DNA of 50,534 bases, taken from positions 1 through 50,534 of the forward strand of contig NZ_JAHQYH010000009.1 in the NCBI RefSeq assembly GCF_019061205.1. The letters are read 5' to 3'. A program made the position numbers and the translations under genes. The stretch is from Apilactobacillus waqarii. Lineage in GTDB: Bacteria; Bacillota; Bacilli; Lactobacillales; Lactobacillaceae. The stretch's first letter is position 1, and each line of letters opens with the position of its first letter. Positions 24,367 through 36,387 of this stretch are shown here, piece after piece. Below the pieces are notes generated by a model. That model was not told the origin of the DNA. It saw only the letters and a program-made list of their open reading frames with translations, and searched no databases.

Positions 24367-26403
24367 TTAATTGTCTTCTGATTCTTCAGGAGCTTCTTCG
24401 CTCTTGACTTCATTGATGGAATCCAAAAGCATTTGTTCCACTTCTTCAATTGTCTTGTCGGCAATTTGGGTAGCACCACTTGATAAGTGACCACCACCAC
24501 CTAGTTCTTCCATTACTCTTTGCACGTTGACTTCACCGTTACTTCTTGCAGAAATACCGATTAAATCATCTGGACGATGAGAGATAACATAAGATGCTTC
24601 TACACCTGACATGTTTAGCATTGAATCAGCAGCTTGAGCGGCAGTGACAGGATCGTAGACCTTGTCTTCTTCACCGGCTACATACATCATGTTTTCGTGT
24701 CCTTCAACGACCTTGGCCATTGAAATTAGGTGCATTCTTGCCATGTAGGCATCAGGATTTTCACGCATGAATTGTTGCATTTCTTCTGAGTCAGCACCAG
24801 CTGAACGTAGGTATGATGCAGCATCAAACGTTCTAGTTCCAGTACGTAAAGTGAATTGTTTAGTATCAACAAAGATACCAGTCAACATTGCTGTTGCTTC
24901 TAGTTTGCTTACTGGTTCCGCATCTTGTGATTGATATTCGAACATTTCGGTAATCAATTCACAGGTTGATGAAGCGTATGGTTCGATGTAAACCAAGACT
25001 GGGTTTTCAGGGAATTCTTCACCACGTCTATGGTGGTCAATAATCATAACCTTGCTTTCCAATCTGTTGTATAGGTCTTCAGACACACTCATTGATGGTT
25101 TAGAGTGGTCAACCATGATTAAAAGACTGTTGTCAGTAGCTAATTGTAGGGCTTCATCTGGTGTGATGATGTCATCTGCTAGAGTTTCGTCTTCCTTAGT
25201 CTTGTCGATTAAACGTTGTACATCAGAGTGGAAAGTTCCTTCTGGAATAACCACATAGCAGTGCTTGTTATTCATCTTAGCTAAACGATGAATACCGAGG
25301 CATGCACCAATTGAGTCCATATCCGGTTGACTGTGACCTTGCACGAAAATAGTATCTGCTTCTTTGAATAGTTCTTGTAGGGCTTGAGAAATCATACGAG
25401 CACGAACTCTGGTACGTTTTTCCATTGGGTTGGTCTTACCACCATAGAAACGAGCTTCATGGTCTTTAGCCTTAACAACAACTTGGTCTCCCCCACGACC
25501 TAAAGCTAAGTCCAAGTCACTTTGGGCTTGTTCAGATAGGTCGTTTAGGTTGTCTTCACCATAGGCAATCCCGATACTCAAGGTAACTGGGTAATTTTGC
25601 TTAGATGTAGATTCACGGATTTCATCTAGGATGCTGAACTTGTCATCTTCGATATCCTTTAGAACCTTTGAGTAGGCCATCATGATGTAGTGATCTTCAT
25701 CCACTTGTTTGATGAAGAAACCAAATTTTTGAGCCCAAATAGTCAATTCGTTGGTAACGTAGTTATTTAGGTTTGAGATTTCTTGGTCGGTCATTGATTG
25801 AGTAATTTCATCGTAGTTATCCAAGAAAACTTGACCAACGGCGATTTTTTCGTCGTTGTAGTCTTTTTCGATTTGGTAGTACTTGGTGATATCCATCATG
25901 TAGATGGTGCGATATTCCTTTTGAATCAACATTGTAAAGTAATGGTCTTCCCATTTCACGGTTGCGTAGTCAGGATTATCCCAATTGTTTTCTAGGATGT
26001 CGGATAATTCTTCGTTTACTTCTTCGACGGTCTTACCAAGTAAATCTTGATCACCAAAATAAGGGGTCAAATATGGGTTTACCCATTCAATTGCTCCTGT
26101 TTCACTGATCATTAATACACCAACTGGCATTTCCAAGAGTGTTTCTTGTTCACCACGATGCATACGGTATGAAAGGTCTGAGATGTAATTATCGGTGCTG
26201 ACACTTAGATCGTTCATTTTCTTAAAGATGTAAGATAACAATGAACATACGAATACTAAGAAAAGGACACCGGATTTCCAATCGTATAGGAAAGATACAA
26301 CCAAACCAAAGATTGATAATACGGTTAAAGCTAACGCAATCCATCTAAGAACTTGGTTCTTCAAAAATGGAGGTAGGTTAGTTAGCGAGAACAATTTTTT
26401 CAT
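24367..26403 (-). CDS. gdpP: Cyclic-di-AMP phosphodiesterase GdpP
   Basis: Membrane-bound DHH-DHHA1 phosphodiesterase that cleaves c-di-AMP to pApA. Domain order over 678 residues: two N-terminal transmembrane helices (about 15-65), PAS-like domain (about 85-150), degenerate GGDEF domain (about 175-305, with LALGRGGDQVVVK), DHH domain from about 340 (GHSQPDMDSIGA, MVDHSKPSM, IIDHHRRGEEF, DTKQFTLRTG) and DHHA1 with the GGGGHLSSGA motif. All DHH metal-ligand motifs are intact. GAGGAG lies before ATG. c-di-AMP controls potassium and osmolyte transport and wall stress in lactic acid bacteria. It follows the rpsR terminator, with a weak promoter candidate near 26445. Confidence 0.96.
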   Translation of the reverse strand: MKKLFSLTNLPPFLKNQVLRWIALALTVLSIFGLVVSFLYDWKSGVLFLVFVCSLLSYIFKKMNDLSVSTDNYISDLSYRMHRGEQETLLEMPVGVLMISETGAIEWVNPYLTPYFGDQDLLGKTVEEVNEELSDILENNWDNPDYATVKWEDHYFTMLIQKEYRTIYMMDITKYYQIEKDYNDEKIAVGQVFLDNYDEITQSMTDQEISNLNNYVTNELTIWAQKFGFFIKQVDEDHYIMMAYSKVLKDIEDDKFSILDEIRESTSKQNYPVTLSIGIAYGEDNLNDLSEQAQSDLDLALGRGGDQVVVKAKDHEARFYGGKTNPMEKRTRVRARMISQALQELFKEADTIFVQGHSQPDMDSIGACLGIHRLAKMNNKHCYVVIPEGTFHSDVQRLIDKTKEDETLADDIITPDEALQLATDNSLLIMVDHSKPSMSVSEDLYNRLESKVMIIDHHRRGEEFPENPVLVYIEPYASSTCELITEMFEYQSQDAEPVSKLEATAMLTGIFVDTKQFTLRTGTRTFDAASYLRSAGADSEEMQQFMRENPDAYMARMHLISMAKVVEGHENMMYVAGEEDKVYDPVTAAQAADSMLNMSGVEASYVISHRPDDLIGISARSNGEVNVQRVMEELGGGGHLSSGATQIADKTIEEVEQMLLDSINEVKSEEAPEESEDN

Positions 26404-26518
26404 TGTAACTCCTCTTTTTTATTTTTTTATATCTTTATTTTATCACATTAGGTGATTATTCAAAAAAAGGAGCTACAAACATTATTTGTATCCCCTTCAT
26501 ATAGGTATTTTTGAGCAT

Positions 26519-26556
26519 AAAAAAACTGAGACCGATAAAAATCAATCCCAGTTAAA
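26519..26556 (-). terminator. Intrinsic terminator of the rpsF-ssb-rpsR operon
   Basis: AACTGGGATTGAT / ATCGGTCTCAGTT stem with two mismatches and a T tract on the minus strand. Confidence 0.8.
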
Positions 26557-26565
26557 AAGTTATTT

Positions 26566-26802
26566 TTAGTCTTCTGAAACGAATGGCATTAAGCCCATGA
26601 TACGTGCACGCTTGATAGCAAGAGTTAACTTACGTTGGTTCTTTGCGCTAGTACCAGTAACACGACGTGGTAAAATCTTACCTCTTTCAGATACGAAACG
26701 ACTTAATAGGTTAGTATCTTTGTAATCGATGTATTCGATGTGGTTTGCGGCGATGAAGTCAACCTTACGGCGACGACGGCCACCTCTTCTTTGTTGAGCC
26801 AT
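26566..26802 (-). CDS. rpsR: 30S ribosomal protein S18
   Basis: The 78-residue S18: basic N-terminus [16 protein letters not shown], then [27 protein letters not shown] and [14 protein letters not shown], the family signatures. It forms a heterodimer with S6 in the 30S platform. It is the last gene of rpsF-ssb-rpsR; RBS GAGGAGG. No zinc-binding cysteines, as in many Firmicutes S18 proteins. Confidence 0.97.
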   Translation of the reverse strand: MAQQRRGGRRRRKVDFIAANHIEYIDYKDTNLLSRFVSERGKILPRRVTGTSAKNQRKLTLAIKRARIMGLMPFVSED

Positions 26803-26830
26803 TAAATTTCCCTCCTCTTTTATTTACACA

Positions 26831-27328
26831 TTAAAATGGTAAATCATCATCGGAAATATCAATTTGATCACCAGAGTTAGCGAATGGATCCGCTGAGTTA
26901 TTGCCACCATTATTTGATGGGGCATTGTTTGATGAATCAAATGGATTGTTATTTCCTGCATTTGCTTGAGGAGCATTGTTGCCGGCGTTGTTGTTACCTT
27001 GGTTACTTGAACGAGGTTCTAGTAATGCAAAGTTTTCTACAACTACTTCAGTAACATATACTCTTTGGCCTTGTTGATTTTCGTAATTTCTTGTTTGAAT
27101 ACGTCCATCAATACCAACCAAAGCACCCTTATGGGTGAAGTTAGCAAAGTTTTCAGCGGATTTACGCCAGATAACACAGTTGATAAAATCTGCTTCTCTT
27201 TCACCTTGTTGGTTGGTAAAACTACGATCAACAGCTAAAGTGAAGTTACCTACGGCTGAACCGCTTGGAGTGTATCGCAAATCAACATCCCGTGTTAATC
27301 TACCAGTTAAAGTTGTACGATTAATCAT
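26831..27328 (-). CDS. ssb: Single-stranded DNA-binding protein
   Basis: A 165-residue essential SSB protecting ssDNA in replication and repair. The N-terminal OB fold (residues 1-108) starts [20 protein letters not shown] and includes [33 protein letters not shown] low-complexity Asn/Gly linker follows, then the acidic protein-interaction tip DISDDDLPF. Located between rpsF and rpsR as in most Bacillota; RBS GAGGAG. Confidence 0.97.
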   Translation of the reverse strand: MINRTTLTGRLTRDVDLRYTPSGSAVGNFTLAVDRSFTNQQGEREADFINCVIWRKSAENFANFTHKGALVGIDGRIQTRNYENQQGQRVYVTEVVVENFALLEPRSSNQGNNNAGNNAPQANAGNNNPFDSSNNAPSNNGGNNSADPFANSGDQIDISDDDLPF

Positions 27329-27372
27329 GCTGAAAATTACTCCTCTCTTTTTTAAAACGTTTAAATTCTAAA

Positions 27373-27663
27373 TTATCTTCTTACAGTCATTTGACGTAGA
27401 ATGTCATCACTGAATTTTGATTGACGGTCGAATTCGTCTAGAGCAGTCTTTTCTGCAGTAGTTAGGTTAACGATGTGGTATACACCTTCGTTGTAACCGG
27501 CGATTTCGTAAGCGAAACGACGCTTTGACCAGTCTTTTGAATCAATAATCTTAGCACCATTGTCAGTTAGAACCTTGTCGAACTTAGCAACTAAGTCGTT
27601 CTTAGCTCCTTCTTCCATATCTGGACGAATGATGTAAGTAATTTCATATTTGTGTTCTTCCAT
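27373..27663 (-). CDS. rpsF: 30S ribosomal protein S6
   Basis: The 96-residue S6 with [39 protein letters not shown] and the C-terminal LRQMTVRR. First gene of the rpsF-ssb-rpsR operon. RBS AAGGAGG lies 8 bases before ATG. A short hairpin, ACCCAA-GAGG-TTGGGT, sits just upstream of the RBS and could be a leader element for autoregulation by S6:S18, but the CCG bulge known from the S6:S18-binding RNA was not found. Confidence 0.97.
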   Translation of the reverse strand: MEEHKYEITYIIRPDMEEGAKNDLVAKFDKVLTDNGAKIIDSKDWSKRRFAYEIAGYNEGVYHIVNLTTAEKTALDEFDRQSKFSDDILRQMTVRR

Positions 27664-27684
27664 GAATTACACCTCCTTGTGGAC

Positions 27685-27705
27685 TTTAGACCCAACCTCT
27701 TGGGT
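27685..27705 (-). promoter_or_regulatory. Hairpin in the rpsF leader
   Basis: ACCCAA / TTGGGT stem with GAGG loop, about 20 bases upstream of the rpsF start; the loop resembles a Shine-Dalgarno sequence. Function not shown. Confidence 0.35.
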
Positions 27706-27783
27706 TGAGTAAGGAGTACGAGTTATTTATAACCAATACTCACGTTCAATAAGTTTAACATTAAAAAATAAAATATTCAATAC

Positions 27784-27845
27784 AAAAAACGGGATTGTTT
27801 TTCTGCGATACATTTATATATACGCAAAGAAACATTCCCGTTATT
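27784..27845 (-). terminator. Long imperfect hairpin terminator
   Basis: Arms of about 20 bases (AACGGGAATGTTTCTTTGCG with TCGCAGAAAAACAATCCCGTT, a few mismatches) around an AT loop, followed by T6 on the minus strand. It ends the secreted-protein transcript ahead of the rpsF promoter. Confidence 0.8.
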
Positions 27846-27846
27846 T

Positions 27847-28935
27847 TTAAAAGTTATTAATAGTAAATAGTTGTGATCCACGAATTGTTAGGATGTATCC
27901 TAAACCAGCTTGGTTAAAGGCAACTCCTTCGAATTCTAGGTTAGTATTGAACTTGGTTGTTCTAACATCCCTTGGACGTAATTTGTTTAACTTGTTTACT
28001 GGAATTGATGAAATAACACCGTCAGAAACTAAGTATAAACGATTACTTGCAGGGTTGTAACCCATTCCTTGAGTTTGGAAACCTTGACCGTTAGCTAGAC
28101 CTTGCTTGATAGCGCGGAAAGTAACGTGGTTGTTCTTAACTTGTCCCTTGAAGATAACGATTCTACCAGCGGATTTTCCTTGCATACGGTATTTAACGTA
28201 TGTGTAGAAGTTTCCGTTGTTATCAATTGCTAATTCGTTATTGATTGAATATGAGCGACTGAACTTGAACTTGATTTGCTTAACTGGCTTTAAAGTAGTT
28301 GGGCTAACTTCAACCAATGTTGGTGTAGTAGTCACAACATCCATCTTTACGTACCATAGCATGTTAGTTTTTGGGTTCAATGCTAGTGATTGACCGTGAC
28401 CAGCAGCGAACTTAGGACCAAACTTAATTGCTGACATAATTTGTGGATCACGGTTTCTAACACCCATTCTTAGTGCTGCCATGTTGTTGGTATCAACACC
28501 TAGACTGTGAAGTTTCCATAAATCGTATCTAACAATAGTATTTTTTGCATCTGGGTACATTACATAAGCGTATTGACCTGACTTAGAAATAGCGACACTT
28601 TGTGGGTTTCCAAGGTCACCACTCCAGTTATATGAGACTGGTAGGTAGAAACTAGTTCTGGCGTTACGACGGAAGTTTCCGCCCTTGGCAAACATAGTGT
28701 ATGGATTAGATTGGTAAGTCGCACTTTCGTAGTATCCAGCACTTGAACCGTAGTTATACTTAGGAATGTATGCATAGTTTCCGTTGTTTACGAAGTGTGT
28801 TGCATAGCCACCCTTCAAAGCATATCCCTTTTGATGGTATGTCTTAACGCTAGCATTAGCATTAACCCCCATAGAGATCAAAAGGAACAATGAAAAGACA
28901 AACAACAATGCCTTTAACTCTCTCTTAAAATTCAT
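27847..28935 (-). CDS. Secreted protein of unknown function, possible beta-propeller
   Basis: A 362-residue exported protein with a clear Sec signal (basic NFKRELK, hydrophobic LLFVFSLFLLISMGV, cleavage near ANAS). The mature part has repeated short units of the type SVAISKSGQYAYVMYP, SLALNPKTNMLWYV, ELAIDNNGNFYTYV and GMGYNPASNRLYLVSDG at spacing of roughly 50-60 residues, as in secreted WD/YncE-like propellers. No cysteines, no anchor. It is basic in composition. Own terminator; an AT-rich upstream region; RBS GAGGGGA. No specific family is recognised, so surface or extracellular role is inference only. Confidence 0.75.
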   Translation of the reverse strand: MNFKRELKALLFVFSLFLLISMGVNANASVKTYHQKGYALKGGYATHFVNNGNYAYIPKYNYGSSAGYYESATYQSNPYTMFAKGGNFRRNARTSFYLPVSYNWSGDLGNPQSVAISKSGQYAYVMYPDAKNTIVRYDLWKLHSLGVDTNNMAALRMGVRNRDPQIMSAIKFGPKFAAGHGQSLALNPKTNMLWYVKMDVVTTTPTLVEVSPTTLKPVKQIKFKFSRSYSINNELAIDNNGNFYTYVKYRMQGKSAGRIVIFKGQVKNNHVTFRAIKQGLANGQGFQTQGMGYNPASNRLYLVSDGVISSIPVNKLNKLRPRDVRTTKFNTNLEFEGVAFNQAGLGYILTIRGSQLFTINNF

Positions 28936-29027
28936 AAGAATATCCCCTCATCTTTTGTATAGTTTTATTCTATCATCAAATTAATAAAGTTTTAATTAAT
29001 ATTTTATTAAATTATTAGACTTATAGT

Positions 29028-30317
29028 TTAATTAATCTGATCTGCATGCTCTTCTACATACAAATCGTCTTTTTTGATATTTCGAACAAATTGGGAAATA
29101 CTCAATACGGTGTAGATGATTAGAATCAAACCACTAATCATCATAATGAAACTACCACGTGGGAACATGTCATATAACCAGGTGTATACCAAGGTCCCAA
29201 ATGGCATGATGGCATATCCAACCGTGTAGAGTGTGGAACTAACCCTTCCCAAGATGTTATGTTCAACGGTACTTTGAAGACGAATTTCAATCGCCAAATC
29301 AAATATGGCAAACGATAATTCCATCAATAATGACAATAGCATCCCGATTACCGAAACAATCATTTGGTTCTTGGTAACGGTAAATAGGAATCCTAAGCCG
29401 ACTAAACTAATTCCGACTAAAATCATGGTCGACATAATCTTAATTCCAAAGTGATTTTGTTGTCTTAATCGACTGGTGATTAAACTCCCGGTTAGATAAC
29501 CAATCGAGTATCCGGTTTCCGTCCAAATTACGACTGAATTGGGCAAGCCCAATTGGTTAACGATAATGAATGGACTTCCGGTAACGACAGCCGTGTAGAA
29601 GAAGTTCACCACGATTTCCGCGACGATACTGTCACGAATAAATGGACGTTTTTTAACGTATTGAAGCGTTTGTTTAAACTGTTGTCTTTGCGATACGCGT
29701 TCTTGTTTTTCTACTTTAACCTCGTAGAAATGAAGCGACATCATAATTAACATCGCTACTACCGTCGCTGCGATTTCTAGGGCGATTAATCCCTCGACAC
29801 TAATCAAGGCATACAGCGTAATCCCTAAGACGGGCGATAATATTCTAGAAGCTGAGGCCACGGCGGTGGTGAGCGAAGTCAGTTTGGCCACATCCGACAT
29901 TCTTACTAATTGGCGAATTGATGCTGAGTACGCTGTGTTTCTCAAGTTAACCAAGATAGAATCAATCGCAATAAAAATCGCGACCGGAATCAATAATGAT
30001 CCACCATGGAAAAATGGTAGTGCTAACGCCAATGCGAGAAAACCAATCATTCTTAATACATAGCCCCAAAAGATAATGCGCTTATGGTTATGGGTATCGA
30101 CGAAGTTTCCAATCGGAATAAACGTCAATAAACTAATCAATGGACCGACGGCAATATTCATCCCAAAGCTCAATGGAGAATGAGTGGCATGCAATAGCAT
30201 GAAACTAATCCCGTACTGAAAGATTCCGTAACTAAAGGCCCCCAACCCATTACTTGTCAGTGACTTAATAATTTGTTGGTTGGATTGGCTCTGCGTTAGT
30301 TGATTTTGTTTTTCCAT
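29028..30317 (-). CDS. Major facilitator superfamily transporter
   Basis: A 429-residue MFS protein with about 12 hydrophobic helices of the MFS_3/MefA-type (macrolide-efflux-like) group: NGLGAFSYGIFQYGISFMLL at the N-terminus, VDTHNHKRIIFWGYVLRM as motif A, and VNLRNTAYSASIRQLV. Drug or solute specificity unknown. It has a promoter (TTGTGG-17-TATAAT) and an upstream terminator of gyrA. Its translation start context, CGGGGGTGAGCGAATG, is nearly the same as that of the MFS gene at 21191-22372, although the proteins are only distantly similar. Confidence 0.85.
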   Translation of the reverse strand: MEKQNQLTQSQSNQQIIKSLTSNGLGAFSYGIFQYGISFMLLHATHSPLSFGMNIAVGPLISLLTFIPIGNFVDTHNHKRIIFWGYVLRMIGFLALALALPFFHGGSLLIPVAIFIAIDSILVNLRNTAYSASIRQLVRMSDVAKLTSLTTAVASASRILSPVLGITLYALISVEGLIALEIAATVVAMLIMMSLHFYEVKVEKQERVSQRQQFKQTLQYVKKRPFIRDSIVAEIVVNFFYTAVVTGSPFIIVNQLGLPNSVVIWTETGYSIGYLTGSLITSRLRQQNHFGIKIMSTMILVGISLVGLGFLFTVTKNQMIVSVIGMLLSLLMELSFAIFDLAIEIRLQSTVEHNILGRVSSTLYTVGYAIMPFGTLVYTWLYDMFPRGSFIMMISGLILIIYTVLSISQFVRNIKKDDLYVEEHADQIN

Positions 30318-30354
30318 TCGCTCACCCCCGTTTTTTAAAGTGTATTAAGGCCTA

Positions 30355-30383
30355 ATTATAGATTTATTGGTGTACAACCACAA
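30355..30383 (-). promoter_or_regulatory. Promoter of the second MFS gene
   Basis: Minus strand TTGTGG (30378-30383), 17-base spacer, perfect TATAAT (30355-30360). Confidence 0.65.
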
Positions 30384-30384
30384 T

Positions 30385-30433
30385 AAAAAAGCTTTCATCA
30401 TAGGATTTTTACGTCCTACATGAAAGCTTTTTT
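30385..30433 (-). terminator. Intrinsic terminator of gyrA
   Basis: AAAAAAGCTTTCAT / ATGAAAGCTTTTTT outer stem continued by TAGGA / TCCTA, with a TTTTTACG loop. Confidence 0.9.
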
Positions 30434-30442
30434 GTTTAACGA

Positions 30443-32980
30443 TTATTCTTCATCGTTGTTATTTGTTTCTTCAGTTGATTCTGTATTATCAGAACTTACT
30501 TCAGCAGTTTGTTCTTCAGCATCATCTTCTGTTTCGTCTTCCTTTTGAACACGGGCAACAGTTGATACTCTGGAATCTTCATCAATCTTGATTAAGTGAA
30601 CCCCTAGAGTAGCACGACCAGTTTGTGAAACGTCAGAAATACTAAATCTGATCATAACACCCTTGTCAGTAACAAGCATGATATCTTCATCACCGGCAAC
30701 AGTAGTCAATCCAGCTAATGGACCGTTCTTTTCAGTCACGTTAACTGTCTTGATACCCTTACCACCACGGCCTTTGATTTGGTATTCGGAAGCAGGAGTT
30801 TGCTTACCGTAACCATTTTCAGAGATAACGAAGACGTTGTCGTTTGGATCTAAAACATCCCCACCAACTACGTAATCATTTTCTCTTAGACGGATACCAC
30901 GAACCCCGGTAGCAGAACGTCCCATTGAACGAACGTCTGAAACCTTGAAGCTGACACAGTAACCTAAGTGAGTACCAATAATAATGTTTTGGTCTTCAGA
31001 TACTGTTGATACACGCATCAATTCGTCTTCATCCTTCAAGTGAATAGCCTTTAGACCATTACTTCTGATGTTTTGGAATTCATCGATTGGTGTACGTTTT
31101 ACAGTTCCCTTTAGGGTTGTGAAGAATAAGAATCTACCGTCGTTACTTTCGTTATCGTCAACCGGAATAACAGCTTGAATCTTTTCATCTGTATCAATTC
31201 CTAATAGGTTGATGATTGGAATACCTTTAGCGGAACGACCGTATTCAGGGATTTCGTAACCCTTCATTCTGTAAACCTTACCTAGGTTGGTAAAGAATAG
31301 TAATGAATGGTGGGTAGTAGTTGCTAGTAAGTGTTCGATGAAGTCATCATCGTGGACACCCATTCCTTGCACACCACGACCACCACGGTTTTGGCTCTTG
31401 AATTCAGAAGTAGCAGTACGCTTGATGTAACCGTTGTGAGTCAATGTAATCATGATATCTTCTTCAGCGATTAAATCTTCGTCTTCGATACTTAGAACTT
31501 CTCCAACACGTAGTTCAGTCTTTCTTTCGTCACCATATTTTTCTTGGATTTCTAGTAATTCTTGATAGATTAATTCATTAATCTTTTCACGACTACCTAG
31601 AATTTCCTTGTAACGTTCGATGTCTTTCAATAGTTCGGCATGTTCGCTAACAATCTTGTCGCGTTCCAAACCAGTCAAACGAACAAGACGCATATCCAAG
31701 ATAGCTTGGGCTTGCTTATCAGTTAGTGAGAATTCACTCATTAATTGATCCTTGGCGATTGCTGAGGTTTGTGATTCACGGATGATTGTAATAACACGGT
31801 CAATGTTGTCCAAAGCAATGATTAAACCAGCTAAGATGTGAGCACGGTTTTCAGCTTTGGCTAATTCGTATTCGGTACGACGTTTGATAACGTTAACTTG
31901 GTGTTCCAAGTATTCATTTAAGATTTCTTTCAAGCTTAAAATCTTTGGAGTACCTTCAACGATAGCTAGCATGTTAAAGCTAAAGCTAGTTTGCATTAAT
32001 GTTAGCTTGTATAGGTTGTTTAAAACAACTTGGGCAGATGCATCACGTCTAACATCAATCACGATTCTCATACCATCACGGTCAGATTCATCATTGATAT
32101 CTGTAATTCCATCTAGTCGTTTGTCACGAACAAGGTTGGCGATGTGTTCAATTAACTTCGCCTTGTTAACCATGTATGGAATTTCAGTAGCGATAATGCG
32201 TTGCTTACCACTCTTTTGTTCTTCGATTTCTGTCTTGGCACGTAGCACGATGCTACCCTTACCAGATTCGTAAGCTCTTCTAATTCCAGACTTACCTAAA
32301 ACGACACCCCCGGTTGGGAAGTCAGGTCCAGGTAATGCTTCCATCAAGTCAGCAGTGGTAGCTTCTGGATTGTTCATTAGGATATGAATTGCTGAGATTA
32401 CTTCGCTTAAATTGTGAGGAGGAATATTTGTAGCCATCCCAACGGCAATTCCGGAAGCACCATTAACAAGTAGGTTAGGGAAACGAGAAGGTAATACTTC
32501 TGGTTCTCTTTCACTACCATCGAAGTTATCTTGGAAATCGACAGTATCCTTGTTGATGTCTCTTAGCATTTCCATCCCAATTTTACTTAGTTTTGCTTCG
32601 GTATAACGCATGGCAGCGGCACCGTCACCATCGACAGAACCGAAGTTACCATGTCCATTAACCAATGGATATCTGTAACTAAATGTTTGGGCCATTCTAA
32701 CCATTGATCCATAAACTGCAGCGTCACCATGGGGGTGATACTTACCAAGAGTATCCCCTACGATTCTGGCAGACTTACGGAATGGTTTGTCAGGAGTTAA
32801 ACCAAGTTCACGCATATCATATAGAATTCTTCTGTGAACTGGTTTCATTCCGTCTCGAACATCAGGAAGGGCACGCGCAACGATAACACTCATTGCGTAG
32901 TCCAAGAATGATGTTTTCATTTTTTCAGATAAGTCAACGTTTTCAATACGATGGCTTGATAAATCTTCATTATTGGCCAA
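30443..32980 (-). CDS. gyrA: DNA gyrase subunit A
   Basis: The breakage-reunion subunit of gyrase. The winged-helix/tower part carries the catalytic Tyr in [10 protein letters not shown]; the C-terminal beta-pinwheel contains the GyrA box ([11 protein letters not shown]) needed for DNA wrapping; the tail is acidic. GGAGG followed by 8 bases fixes TTG 32978-32980 as start ([10 protein letters not shown]), not the upstream TTG that overlaps the RBS; length 845. In the quinolone region the sequence is [15 protein letters not shown]: Ala at the position of E. coli Ser83 and Gly at Asp87. gyrB lies 58 bases upstream with a parS-like site in the gap. Confidence 0.97.
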   Translation of the reverse strand: MANNEDLSSHRIENVDLSEKMKTSFLDYAMSVIVARALPDVRDGMKPVHRRILYDMRELGLTPDKPFRKSARIVGDTLGKYHPHGDAAVYGSMVRMAQTFSYRYPLVNGHGNFGSVDGDGAAAMRYTEAKLSKIGMEMLRDINKDTVDFQDNFDGSEREPEVLPSRFPNLLVNGASGIAVGMATNIPPHNLSEVISAIHILMNNPEATTADLMEALPGPDFPTGGVVLGKSGIRRAYESGKGSIVLRAKTEIEEQKSGKQRIIATEIPYMVNKAKLIEHIANLVRDKRLDGITDINDESDRDGMRIVIDVRRDASAQVVLNNLYKLTLMQTSFSFNMLAIVEGTPKILSLKEILNEYLEHQVNVIKRRTEYELAKAENRAHILAGLIIALDNIDRVITIIRESQTSAIAKDQLMSEFSLTDKQAQAILDMRLVRLTGLERDKIVSEHAELLKDIERYKEILGSREKINELIYQELLEIQEKYGDERKTELRVGEVLSIEDEDLIAEEDIMITLTHNGYIKRTATSEFKSQNRGGRGVQGMGVHDDDFIEHLLATTTHHSLLFFTNLGKVYRMKGYEIPEYGRSAKGIPIINLLGIDTDEKIQAVIPVDDNESNDGRFLFFTTLKGTVKRTPIDEFQNIRSNGLKAIHLKDEDELMRVSTVSEDQNIIIGTHLGYCVSFKVSDVRSMGRSATGVRGIRLRENDYVVGGDVLDPNDNVFVISENGYGKQTPASEYQIKGRGGKGIKTVNVTEKNGPLAGLTTVAGDEDIMLVTDKGVMIRFSISDVSQTGRATLGVHLIKIDEDSRVSTVARVQKEDETEDDAEEQTAEVSSDNTESTEETNNNDEE

Positions 32981-33016
32981 TGTTTTTACCTCCAATTCAT
33001 GGTCGTTACATTAAAA

Positions 33017-33032
33017 TGTTTCACATGAAACA
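33017..33032. other. parS-like centromere site 2
   Basis: TGTTTCACATGAAACA, the reverse complement of sites 1 and 3, in the gyrB-gyrA spacer. Confidence 0.75.
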
Positions 33033-33038
33033 TTCATG

Positions 33039-35003
<1,965 letters not shown>

Positions 35004-35008
35004 TCAGA

Positions 35009-36124
35009 CTATTCTTCTACGACTTGCCCACTTGAAATATTGAACACCTTTGGATCAGATATTAAGTCACGAGCAATTCCGCTTAGACTCGTAGTCGTCA
35101 AAAACGTTTGCACTTTATCTTGAATTGACTTTAGTAAATGAGTCTGACGATTATCGTCTAACTCGGATAAAACATCATCCAACAATAGGATTGGATATTC
35201 GTTCGTTTCTTCCTTCATCAAATCAATTTCGGCTAACTTAACCGAAAGTGCGGATGTTCTTTGTTGGCCCTGTGAGCCGAACGTCGAAACATCTTTTCCG
35301 TTGATAATAAACTGTAAATCATCACGATGCGGACCATATAACGTATTACCCTGCCTAATTTCCTTGTCCTTGTTTTCGTCAAACAATTCCTTTAGACCGG
35401 TGTAAATGTCGTTTTCATTGGTCTGCTGTTTTTTCTTTAATGCGCAAACATATTTAAACTTCAATTCTTCTTTGCCTTGAGAAATTTCGGCATGGATATT
35501 TGCTGCCCATCCCTGCAACTTCTTCAACAATTCCAAACGTTGAAAAATTAACTTGGCACCATACGCAGCTAATTGATCAGATAAGACATCTAGATAAAGC
35601 TTATCCGAAGCCTCTTTTAGCTGAAGCTGCTTTAGGTAATTATTTCGTTGCTTTAGAATCTTTCTGTATTGAGAATTATTGTATAAATACTGACTGCTCA
35701 TTTGACCAAATTCCATGTCCATGAAACGACGGCGAACCGTTGGTGCTCCCTTAACGATGGATAAGTCCTCCGGAGCAAACAAAATCACGTTTAGTTCACC
35801 CACGTAAGAGGACAATTTAGCCTGTTCGAGTTGATTTACCTTTGCACGTTTGCCTTTCTTTCCCAAATCGATTTCCAATTTGGTGGTGCCTAGTTCTTTT
35901 TCAACCTCGCCATAGACCTGCGCATTTTCATTTTCCCAATTAATCAAGTCGCGATTGTTATTGGTACGATGACTACGCGTTAATGCCAAAACATAGATTG
36001 CCTCTAGCATGTTGGTCTTTCCCTGGGCATTGTTACCCAACAAGACGTTGATTGAAGGTGAGAACTGCACCTCTACATCGCTATAATTACGAAAATTACG
36101 TAATTTGAGTTCTCTTAATTTCAT
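35009..36124 (-). CDS. recF: DNA replication and repair protein RecF
   Basis: SMC-like ATPase loading RecA at ssDNA gaps. Walker A GNNAQGKTNMLEA (about residues 30-43), the ABC-type signature STFGSQGQQRT and Walker B YPILLLDDVLSELD. Length 371 normal. It follows yaaA by 9 bases and precedes gyrB; the RBS is weak, so translation may be coupled to yaaA. Confidence 0.96.
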   Translation of the reverse strand: MKLRELKLRNFRNYSDVEVQFSPSINVLLGNNAQGKTNMLEAIYVLALTRSHRTNNNRDLINWENENAQVYGEVEKELGTTKLEIDLGKKGKRAKVNQLEQAKLSSYVGELNVILFAPEDLSIVKGAPTVRRRFMDMEFGQMSSQYLYNNSQYRKILKQRNNYLKQLQLKEASDKLYLDVLSDQLAAYGAKLIFQRLELLKKLQGWAANIHAEISQGKEELKFKYVCALKKKQQTNENDIYTGLKELFDENKDKEIRQGNTLYGPHRDDLQFIINGKDVSTFGSQGQQRTSALSVKLAEIDLMKEETNEYPILLLDDVLSELDDNRQTHLLKSIQDKVQTFLTTTSLSGIARDLISDPKVFNISSGQVVEE

Positions 36125-36133
36125 AAATAAAGC

Positions 36134-36352
36134 CTACTTTTTGCGAATAAAAAACAAACCAACATCAATAACTTCAACGTTATCCCCGTCGTATAATTTC
36201 TTACCACGACGATCTTCAGGTTCGTCGTTTAGTTTCACTGCATGGTCCTTCAAATACCACTTAGCTTGACCACCGGAAGATACGATATCTTCTTCCTTCA
36301 ACAACTGACCTAATGTTATATATTCGGTATCGATGAAAACATTCTTTTTCAA
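36134..36352 (-). CDS. yaaA: S4-domain RNA-binding protein YaaA
   Basis: A 72-residue S4-like protein (Pfam S4_2 type) always found between dnaN and recF in Bacillota: FIDTEYITLGQLLK, then GGQAKWYLKDHAVKLNDEPEDRRGKKLYDGD. It probably binds rRNA; precise role unknown. TTG 36350-36352 lies 8 bases after AGGTGG; the upstream in-frame GTG is directly within the RBS, so TTG is preferred. It begins the yaaA-recF-gyrB-gyrA unit. Confidence 0.93.
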   Translation of the reverse strand: MKKNVFIDTEYITLGQLLKEEDIVSSGGQAKWYLKDHAVKLNDEPEDRRGKKLYDGDNVEVIDVGLFFIRKK

Positions 36353-36387
36353 AACTTCACCCACCTTTTCCTATGTATTATTATACC

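Noticed and set aside
27685-27705. Canonical S6:S18-binding rpsF leader RNA
   Set aside because: A hairpin is present but the CCG trinucleotide characteristic of that RNA is not seen; kept only as an unassigned hairpin.
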